Below are positions 28,357 to 33,559 of a DNA stretch of 33,559 nucleotides, in pieces. A program made the translations under genes and the position numbers. Source of the DNA: Deltaproteobacteria bacterium. Its GTDB lineage: Bacteria; Myxococcota; Myxococcia; Myxococcales; SZAS-1. Numbering within the stretch: position 1 is the first letter of the stretch; the number at the start of each line of letters is the position of its first letter. The stretch covers positions 1 through 33,559 of the forward strand of contig JAFEBB010000079.1 in the NCBI GenBank assembly GCA_018266075.1, read 5' to 3'. Under the pieces are notes generated by a model. The model was not told the DNA's origin, searched no databases, and was given only the letters and a program-made list of their open reading frames with translations.

Positions 28357-29094
28357 GTGCCCCGGCTGTCGAAGCTCGGGCTGGCTTGCGCGCTCGCGCT
28401 CGCGGGCTGCGCGACCACGGTGAGCGGCGAGAACGGCGCGGTCTCATCGTCCACGAGCGTGGATGTCGCCGGCGCGCCGCAGCCCGTGCAGGCGATGGTG
28501 GAGCACGAGGGTCGCGAGCTCGACGCGGTGAAGCTCCTCCGCGACGCCATCGCCGCGTGCGACACCGTCCAGTCGAACGCACACCGGCTCCCCTCGGAGT
28601 TCTTCAGCGCCGAGCGCAACTACGAGGACCAGCGCGACCAGGCCATGCTCCTCGACGGCAGCCTTCGCGAGTCGAAGCAGGGCTACTCGCCGCACCAGGG
28701 CGCGCCGTCGTCGACGTACGAGGACTGGATCGTCCGCTGCGATCTCTTCTTCCAGAGCAACAGGGACAGCTACGCCGCGGCCCAGGACGCTGAGGTCGAC
28801 GCCGCCGCGAAGTCCAAGCCCGCCGCGGGCACGCTCACCACCTGCAAGGTCCTCGGCGGTCGCGCGGCAGGATGCGGTGCTCCCTTCACCGGCCACGCGC
28901 CGCTCCTTCGCGAGGGCGTTTGGCGCCAGTGCGAGATCGAAGCGGGCAAGCCCACGAGTTGTGGCGACGCGATCGAAGGCCAGGCGGTCGTCAGCCACGA
29001 CGGGCTGGTCCGCAGCTGCGATCTCGAGGCAGGCAAGGTGATGGCCTGCTCGACCAGCGGCTACGACGGCGCCGCGGTCCTGCCGACGCCCTGA
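28357..29094 (+). CDS. Lipoprotein with three C-terminal Cys-pair repeats
   Basis: A 245-residue predicted lipoprotein. No ATG fits; the GTG start 10 bases after the upstream stop gives VPRLSKLGLACALALAGC (lipobox LAGC). A helical, charged domain follows (about 45-155: VEHEGRELDAVKLLRDAIAAC, AERNYEDQRDQAMLLDGS, YEDWIVRCDLFFQSN). The last 80 residues are three similar units of about 30 residues, each with a Cys, seven to nine residues, a second Cys and a G-x-A turn (CKVLGGRAAGC; CEIEAGKPTSC; CDLEAGKVMAC). I know no named repeat of this type. It is probably co-transcribed with the large Cys-rich lipoprotein. Its 3' end overlaps the convergent hydrolase gene by 34 bases. Confidence 0.75.
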   Translation: MPRLSKLGLACALALAGCATTVSGENGAVSSSTSVDVAGAPQPVQAMVEHEGRELDAVKLLRDAIAACDTVQSNAHRLPSEFFSAERNYEDQRDQAMLLDGSLRESKQGYSPHQGAPSSTYEDWIVRCDLFFQSNRDSYAAAQDAEVDAAAKSKPAAGTLTTCKVLGGRAAGCGAPFTGHAPLLREGVWRQCEIEAGKPTSCGDAIEGQAVVSHDGLVRSCDLEAGKVMACSTSGYDGAAVLPTP

Positions 29095-30074
29095 TTCGCC
29101 GGCAGCCGCGCGAGGAACTCCAGCGCGCGCTCCAGGGCCCAGGTTCGCTTCCACGCGGGCGCGTCGAGCGAGCGGAACCAGCCCACGTGTCCGCCTTGTC
29201 GACTCCAGGCGACGTCCACAGTCGACGCGCGCGCGCCCAGAAACGGCTGCACGGTGTGCCCGGGGACCATGGGATCGTCGTCGGCGTGCACCACGAGCGC
29301 GGGGATGCGCGCGTGCGGCAGGCGCGGGCCGGCGCTCACCTGCGCGTAGTAGTTCGCGGCGTCGCCGAAGCCGTGCATGGGCGCGACCACCACGTCGTCG
29401 TAGGCCCAGATGGTGCGCACGCGCAGGAGCTGCTTGGGCGTGTAGCGCACGCGCTCCGGCCGCAGCTTCGCGAAGGCCAGCCCTTGCCTCAGCAGCCCCG
29501 CGAGCACGTACGCGCGGTACGGGAACACGCGCGCGCGGTTGATGAGCCGGGAGGTCGCCGCCAGATCCAGCGGCGCGGAGATGCCAATCGCCGAGCGGAC
29601 GAGCTCCGCGTCGGGCTCGGCGGCGAAGCGCAACACACAGTTTCCGCCGAGGGAAAAACCGATGAGGTGCACACCGTCGACATCCGCACGCGCACGCAGC
29701 GCCGTCGCGGCCACGCGCAGATCGTCGACGAGCCCGCCGTGGTACAGCAGCGGCGCGTCCTCCAGCGAGCTCCCGGCGCCGCGCAGGTTCAGCCGCACCG
29801 CGTGGTAGCCCGCCGCGTGCACCTCGGCCGCGGCGCGAACCACGTACCTCGAGTCGATGGAGCCGCCCACGCCGTGCACGAGCACCACGGCGGGTCGTCG
29901 ATCCGCGTGCAACCAGGCCGAGGCATGCAGCGCCCCGCCCGGAATCGGAAAGCGCAGCGACTCCTCGCGCGCGCCCGCGGGCGGAGCGAGGTGCAGCGGC
30001 ATCGCCGCGCCGAGCGTCTGGACATGTGAAATCGACAGCGGCCAGGGCGGGCGGAACTCGTCGGGCTCGCGCAT
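29061..30074 (-). CDS. Alpha/beta hydrolase of the YheT type
   Basis: A 337-residue protein without a signal peptide. The ATG at 30074 is chosen since HVQTLGAAM at residues 17-25 matches the conserved HxQT start of YheT-like hydrolases. The fold is clear: VVLVHGVGGS (about 63-72), RLNLRGAGSS, and the nucleophile elbow GFSLGG with Ser141. The acid is in VVHADDDPMVP and the His in GGHVGWF near the C-terminus. Family members act on short or medium acyl esters, often unassigned. It begins five bases after the stop of the esterase gene upstream, so both form one unit. The tail overlaps the convergent lipoprotein gene by 34 bases. Confidence 0.9.
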   Translation of the reverse strand: MREPDEFRPPWPLSISHVQTLGAAMPLHLAPPAGAREESLRFPIPGGALHASAWLHADRRPAVVLVHGVGGSIDSRYVVRAAAEVHAAGYHAVRLNLRGAGSSLEDAPLLYHGGLVDDLRVAATALRARADVDGVHLIGFSLGGNCVLRFAAEPDAELVRSAIGISAPLDLAATSRLINRARVFPYRAYVLAGLLRQGLAFAKLRPERVRYTPKQLLRVRTIWAYDDVVVAPMHGFGDAANYYAQVSAGPRLPHARIPALVVHADDDPMVPGHTVQPFLGARASTVDVAWSRQGGHVGWFRSLDAPAWKRTWALERALEFLARLPANQGVGRTAAPS

Positions 30075-30079
30075 CGGTC

Positions 30080-30832
30080 TCACCGCCGGAACATGAAGCG
30101 CAGCGCCTTGGGCAGACGTCGGCGCCAGGCGCGCTCGCTGTGCGTGCCGCGCGGGTCGGGCCGGTACATGAGCTGCGCGCGCGGATAGCCGCGTCCCTCG
30201 AGGTTCTCCACGATCTCCTGGCAGATGGGGAGCATGTTGCCGCCGCCCTCGCGCACGCCGCAGTCGACGTAGACGCGCGAGATGTCGGGCTTGGCCTTGC
30301 TCTTCACGAAGCCCACGATGCGCTTCTTCGCGAACCAGAACGCCGGCGACATGCAGATGGCACCGCCGAACGCGTCCGGCCGCGCGAAGTGCGCGTACAT
30401 CGCCGCCAGCCCGCCCATCGATGAGCCGCCGACGACCGCGCCCAGCGGCCCGCCGATGAGCTCGAACTTGCCGTGCACGACCGGCATGAGCGACTCGGTC
30501 ATCCAGGTGAGGAGCTTGTCGGTGTCGCCGCCCTGGTTGCCCATCTTCCAGGGGCCGAGCTCGTCGATGCGCTTCTCGCCGCCGTGGTCGATGGCGACGA
30601 TGATGGGCGCGATGAACGTCTTGCCCGGGATGAGCTTGTCGACGGCCTCGTTGGCGTACCAGCCGCCCGAGAAGCTGCCTTCGTCGCCGAAGACGTTCTG
30701 GCCGTCGAAGAGATACAGCACCGGCCGCGGCACGCCGGCGATGCGGCCCAGCGGCTCGTAGGCGCGCACGCGGCGGCCAGGTGCGAGGCCGGGGACGTCG
30801 AAGGTGCCGAGGTCGTGGAACGTGCCGCTCAT
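30080..30832 (-). CDS. Esterase of the enterochelin esterase/esterase-D-like alpha/beta family
   Basis: A 250-residue cytoplasmic protein. The ATG is preferred over a TTG four codons upstream. Family features: an N-terminal strand region, LYLFDGQNVF (about 39-48), the nucleophile elbow GSSMGG with Ser138, and the catalytic His in GTHSERAW (about 230). The family hydrolyses esters such as S-formylglutathione, enterochelin or acyl-sugars; the substrate is not apparent. A YheT-type hydrolase follows after five bases. A heptamer array lies upstream (30896-30923), next to the likely promoter. No secretion signal is seen. Confidence 0.88.
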   Translation of the reverse strand: MSGTFHDLGTFDVPGLAPGRRVRAYEPLGRIAGVPRPVLYLFDGQNVFGDEGSFSGGWYANEAVDKLIPGKTFIAPIIVAIDHGGEKRIDELGPWKMGNQGGDTDKLLTWMTESLMPVVHGKFELIGGPLGAVVGGSSMGGLAAMYAHFARPDAFGGAICMSPAFWFAKKRIVGFVKSKAKPDISRVYVDCGVREGGGNMLPICQEIVENLEGRGYPRAQLMYRPDPRGTHSERAWRRRLPKALRFMFRR

Positions 30833-30895
30833 GTCGCGAGGCAAGGTAGCCGGACAGGTCGTTCGTCACCACGAAAACAGATCGCTTTCACGCAG

Positions 30896-30923
30896 TCGTG
30901 GCTCGTGGTTCGTGGCTCGTTCG
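30896..30923. repeat. Heptamer tandem array
   Basis: TCGTGGC, TCGTGGT, TCGTGGC and TCGTTCG lie in tandem (30896-30923) in the space between the esterase gene and the Smr gene. The unit length matches the array at 452-518 and the motif is related (T-C-N-T-G-G). A partial inverse copy, CCACGAA, lies at 30869-30875. Confidence 0.65.
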
Positions 30924-30963
30924 GCGTGACGACGATCCGTGCGCTCGAGCGCTCGCTTGCGGC

Positions 30964-31257
30964 TCACTTCGAATCGAGCGGCCAGAGATCGACCAGCGTG
31001 GCGCCCCAGCCGCCGCCGTCCTCGCCGGCCGTGCGGAACGACTTCACCACAGGGTGCGTCTCGAGCAGCGCCTGCACGCTCCGCATCTGCACGCCGAGAC
31101 CTTTGCCATGGATGATTCGCAGCGCGAGCACGCCCTTCTCGCGGCACGCCTGGATGTACTCATTCACCACGTCGCGCACGTCGCGCGGGGCGAAGGGGTG
31201 CAGATCGAGGGTGCCGTCGAGGGGGAGCTCGACGGGCGGCAGCTCGTCGTGGGCCAT
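30964..31257 (-). CDS. Small Smr-domain protein
   Basis: A 97-residue protein that is essentially one Smr domain. LDLHPF (residues 17-22) corresponds to the LDLHG motif and IIHGKGLG (48-55) to the HGxGxG loop. Smr domains occur in MutS2 and as stand-alone proteins with nicking endonuclease or RNA-cleaving activity. [10 protein letters not shown] near the C-terminus is the usual final strand. No other domain is attached. It diverges from the CoA-binding protein gene. Role: nucleic-acid processing, exact substrate unknown. Confidence 0.88.
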   Translation of the reverse strand: MAHDELPPVELPLDGTLDLHPFAPRDVRDVVNEYIQACREKGVLALRIIHGKGLGVQMRSVQALLETHPVVKSFRTAGEDGGGWGATLVDLWPLDSK

Positions 31258-31319
31258 GGCGCGAAGAGTACAGGCGCGAATTCGTCGGCGCTGCGTTACA
31301 TCTGCGGTCGGGAGGCAGC

Positions 31320-31754
31320 ATGGCCGGACGGCTCATCGAAGACGAAGCGGGCATCGCCGAGCTGGTGCGCTCGCTGCGCACCGTGGCGGTGCTGGGCATC
31401 AAGACCGAAGCCCAGGCGGATCAGCCCGCGTTCTACGTGGCGCGGTACCTCCACGGGGCGGGCGTCAAGGTGATCCCGGTTCCGGTCTACTACCCGGACG
31501 TCACCGAGATCCTCGGCGAGCGCGTGTACCGCAAGGTCGCCGACGTGCCCGGTCCGGTGGATCTCGTCGACGTCTTCCGCCGCCCACAGGACGTGCCGGT
31601 GCACGTGGAGGACATCCTCGCCAAGAGGCCTCGCGCGGTGTGGATGCAGCTCGGCATCCGCAACGACGCAGCCGCGCAGCGCTTCATCGAGGCCGGCATC
31701 GATGTGGTCCAGGACCGCTGCCTGATGGTCGACCACCGGCACCACGCGCGCTGA
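31320..31754 (+). CDS. CoA-binding (YccU-like) protein
   Basis: A 144-residue Rossmann-type protein of the CoA-binding family. The ATG has GGGAGG six bases upstream. The nucleotide-binding strand is [14 protein letters not shown] (about 22-35). [37 protein letters not shown] and [15 protein letters not shown] carry the typical motifs, and CLMVDHR is the conserved end. Family members are small cytosolic proteins linked to acyl-CoA synthetases or protein acylation, but have no firm function. Its stop codon TGA is the first part of a 25-base near-perfect palindrome that precedes the next lipoprotein gene. Confidence 0.9.
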   Translation: MAGRLIEDEAGIAELVRSLRTVAVLGIKTEAQADQPAFYVARYLHGAGVKVIPVPVYYPDVTEILGERVYRKVADVPGPVDLVDVFRRPQDVPVHVEDILAKRPRAVWMQLGIRNDAAAQRFIEAGIDVVQDRCLMVDHRHHAR

Positions 31755-31776
31755 TATTTCCGAATCGGAAATGTCA
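31752..31776. promoter_or_regulatory. 25-base palindrome before the Ser/Thr/Gly-rich lipoprotein
   Basis: Arms of 12 bases around a single central A (31764) with one mismatch; the inner ATTTCCGA/TCGGAAAT arms are perfect. It begins with the stop codon of the CoA-binding gene and lies 68 bases before the ATG at 31845. Symmetry and A/T-rich half-sites in GC-rich DNA fit a dimeric regulator operator. Confidence 0.6.
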
Positions 31777-31844
31777 CAAAAGAAGCAGCGGGGTGGCTCC
31801 TCTGGCACGATCGCTCCCGGCCGGATTTCTGGGGAGCACACCAC

Positions 31845-32513
31845 ATGCGAAGGTTGGGAATCCTCGCGGGCCTCGCGCTCGCGTTGGCAGGTTGCAGCGG
31901 TTCATCCGGAAGCAGCAGCTCGTCGGGCAGCACCAGCGGCAGCACCACGGCGGGCTCGACCAGCAGCACGGGCACCACGAGCTCGGGCAGCGGCGCGGGC
32001 AGCACGGGAACGACCGAGGGCAGCACCTCGTCGACGTCCTCGACGGCCAGCACGAGCTCCACGGGCTCGAGCACCACCGCGTCGAGCACCTCGTCGACGT
32101 CGTCGACGGCGAGCACCTCGAGCACCGGCAGCAGCGGCTCGACGACGGGCACGAGCGGCTCGGGCGGAAGCACGGGCGGCCAGACGTTCACGCTCACCTT
32201 CAACGACCTGCAAAACTGGTGCACGAGCGATGTCGGCGGGACGAGCGTCGCTGCGGGCGCGGCGAATCCGCAGACATTTACGTTCCCGGCCAACACGGTG
32301 GTGGACCTGTCGACCGCGCCCGAGTCCAGCACCTTCGTGTTCGGCTACTGGGTCGGCACAGATGGCGACGTCGGTTACCCGACTTACGACACGAACGCGG
32401 ACACCACTGTCACCATGGACTCGAACAAGTCGATAGCCGTCTGCTGCCCGTTCGCGAGCGACCCTTCAAAGCTGTGTGTCGGGACGCTCCCTGACGGCGG
32501 TCCATTCCCCTAG
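31845..32513 (+). CDS. Ser/Thr/Gly-rich lipoprotein with InlB-repeat-like tail
   Basis: A 222-residue predicted lipoprotein: MRRLGILAGLALALAGC, lipobox ALAGC at residue 17. Residues 18-112 are almost only Ser, Thr and Gly in short repeats (SSTSSTAST, GSTTGTSGS). The C-terminal domain (about 113-222: TFTLTFNDLQNW, TFTFPANTVVDLSTAPESS, GYWVGTDGDVG, TTVTMDSNKSIAVCCPF) has the TVTMDxNKS strand and aromatic-Gly pattern of InlB-B or bacterial repeat domains, with four Cys. A single small beta domain on a flexible stalk is expected. A perfect hairpin terminator follows. Confidence 0.8.
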   Translation: MRRLGILAGLALALAGCSGSSGSSSSSGSTSGSTTAGSTSSTGTTSSGSGAGSTGTTEGSTSSTSSTASTSSTGSSTTASSTSSTSSTASTSSTGSSGSTTGTSGSGGSTGGQTFTLTFNDLQNWCTSDVGGTSVAAGAANPQTFTFPANTVVDLSTAPESSTFVFGYWVGTDGDVGYPTYDTNADTTVTMDSNKSIAVCCPFASDPSKLCVGTLPDGGPFP

Positions 32514-32525
32514 TTGAAGTGACCA

Positions 32526-32556
32526 GCGAGGCGCGCGCCATCAGCGCGCGCCTCGC
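32526..32556. terminator. Hairpin terminator between convergent genes
   Basis: A perfect 13-bp stem (32526-32538 and 32544-32556, loop CATCA) follows the lipoprotein stop by 12 bases. Short outer arms GAAGTG and CACTTC extend it. There is no T tract on either strand, but it lies just before the stop of the minus-strand delta-60 gene and probably serves both. Confidence 0.65.
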
Positions 32557-32567
32557 CCCCACTTCGG

Positions 32568-33559
32568 CTACGGCCAGAATCTCATCAATACTGGGCTTGA
32601 GCCCGACTGGCCGCCTACCAGGATGCGGCCGTCAAAGTCCGTGGCACAAACAAATATAATGATCGACTGCCCAACTGGATCTGAAACTACGACGACGCCG
32701 CCGTCACCAAACGTCGAATCAAGTTGCCCCGCGGGCGTAGCCCTCATGAGACCGAAGATCGGCTCCCCGTGGCTTGGCCCCAGACCAACTATCGAGTAGC
32801 CATCCTGCGTGATCGCGAGTGCGGATCCGCCATACAGAGTGCCAAGCGGTATCGACGCTACGCCCATCTGCCCGAACGACGAATCCATTAGGCCGGCAGG
32901 TGTCATTCTGATCAGGATGGTTCCGCTTGTTGCGTTTGCACTCGCCACGACACGGCCCAATCCGTCTACGCCGATGTTGAGGGGCTGCGACAGGGCGCCA
33001 GCATCGACAGTTGAGACCGCGAGAGTTCCTACCGTGGCACTGCCGACGCCAAGCCCGACGTGGCCGGCCAGATCCAAGAGGCCCAATTCAACGACCCCGT
33101 CTGCTCCAGCGAGGCCTGCGAGGGGGGCGACTACGCCGGCACTCTTGATTGCGACACCGCCTTGAGGCGGAGAGTCACGCAGAAACTGGCCAGTCGAACT
33201 TATTGCGCGTACTCCGAAAAAACCGCCATCCGGACCATAGAGAGTAGAAACCAGGTTCCCGGCAGGGCTCAGCGCCAGTCCGTTGGTGATCGTGGGAAAT
33301 GTCGCGATCCCAGCGGTGCCGAAGTTCGAATCGATTGACCCATCTAGATTTCTGGCCTCGAACATAGTGCCGTAGTGCATCACGATCCGATTCGGGAGAA
33401 GAACCGTGTTGGTGACATCAACAAGGCTCCCAAGAGGCGACGCAAAACTCTGGTCAAATGTGCCATCGCGATCGAGGCGCTCAAAGAGGTCGCGCGCTCC
33501 AGATCCACCCCTTTCAAGGTGACTTGATGAGTCCACTGCGCAGGACGCGGGCCGTGGCG
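32568..33559 (-). CDS. Delta-60-repeat protein, 5' end outside window
   Basis: The last about 330 residues of a larger exported-type protein; the frame stays open to the window edge, where a GTG at 33536 is not clearly a start. It contains repeats of the delta-60 type, recognised by GxxDxxFG: TFDQSFASPLGS, SIDSNFGTAGIAT, LMDSSFGQMGVAS, QLDSTFGDGGVVV. These form strands of a propeller or solenoid in surface and secreted proteins. No catalytic motif is seen. The DNA is visibly less GC-rich, with many A/T-ending codons, unlike all other genes here, which suggests later acquisition. The call to the repeat family is good; function is unknown. Confidence 0.82.
   Translation of the reverse strand, partial: PRPASCAVDSSSHLERGGSGARDLFERLDRDGTFDQSFASPLGSLVDVTNTVLLPNRIVMHYGTMFEARNLDGSIDSNFGTAGIATFPTITNGLALSPAGNLVSTLYGPDGGFFGVRAISSTGQFLRDSPPQGGVAIKSAGVVAPLAGLAGADGVVELGLLDLAGHVGLGVGSATVGTLAVSTVDAGALSQPLNIGVDGLGRVVASANATSGTILIRMTPAGLMDSSFGQMGVASIPLGTLYGGSALAITQDGYSIVGLGPSHGEPIFGLMRATPAGQLDSTFGDGGVVVVSDPVGQSIIIFVCATDFDGRILVGGQSGSSPVLMRFWP

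Noticed and set aside
30075-30872. N-terminal extension of the YheT-type hydrolase by about 265 codons
   Set aside because: It runs through the esterase gene in another frame; the ATG at 30074 starts the conserved N-terminus.
31796-31822. TGGCACG upstream of the lipoprotein at 31845 as a sigma-54 -24 box
   Set aside because: The -12 position does not give TTGC with correct spacing (ATCG then CTCC).

Overview
This 33.6 kb window is GC-rich chromosomal DNA that most resembles a member of the Myxococcota. Three things support this: a predicted MYXO-CTERM sorting tail (gene ending at 25255), several Cys-rich lipoproteins with long Ser/Thr/Gly linkers, and many signal-peptide or lipoprotein genes per kilobase. 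I called about 30 protein genes. I saw no tRNA, rRNA, CRISPR array, insertion sequence or phage module. No interval longer than 300 bases lacks a gene.

Layout. 1-2963 (+): the tail of a cold-shock protein with its terminator, a small Lys/Glu-rich protein, a MoxR ATPase with its CoxE-type VWA partner, and a secreted Ala/Lys-rich protein. 3042-10339 (-): a block whose core is an ECF sigma factor coupled to a membrane FecR/TPR protein. It is flanked by a Cys-repeat lipoprotein, a predicted outer-membrane barrel, and a pentapeptide-repeat protein with a channel-like C-terminus. The sigma gene and the Cys-repeat lipoprotein gene share an upstream motif, so this may be a small self-regulated surface regulon. 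10483-13431: a stand-alone receiver protein and a divergent, apparently K+-independent membrane pyrophosphatase. 13700-16845: small exported proteins and a lipoprotein with three copies of a Cys-rich domain. 16863-24268 (-): two M16 peptidase-like genes run almost without gaps into malQ and treY (alpha-glucan and trehalose metabolism).

24320-33559: a frameshifted metallo-beta-lactamase-fold lipoprotein gene; a TIG/MYXO-CTERM surface protein; two Cys-rich lipoproteins in tandem; two alpha/beta hydrolases; an Smr-domain protein; a CoA-binding protein; a Ser/Thr/Gly-rich lipoprotein; and a 5'-truncated delta-60-repeat protein with visibly lower GC.

The best candidates for something new are the ECF/FecR/Cys-repeat locus with its shared promoter-like motif, the pentapeptide/channel-like protein without a recognisable selectivity filter, the three-copy CC-type Cys domain, and the divergent pyrophosphatase. 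All functional calls come from reading motifs; no database search was run.
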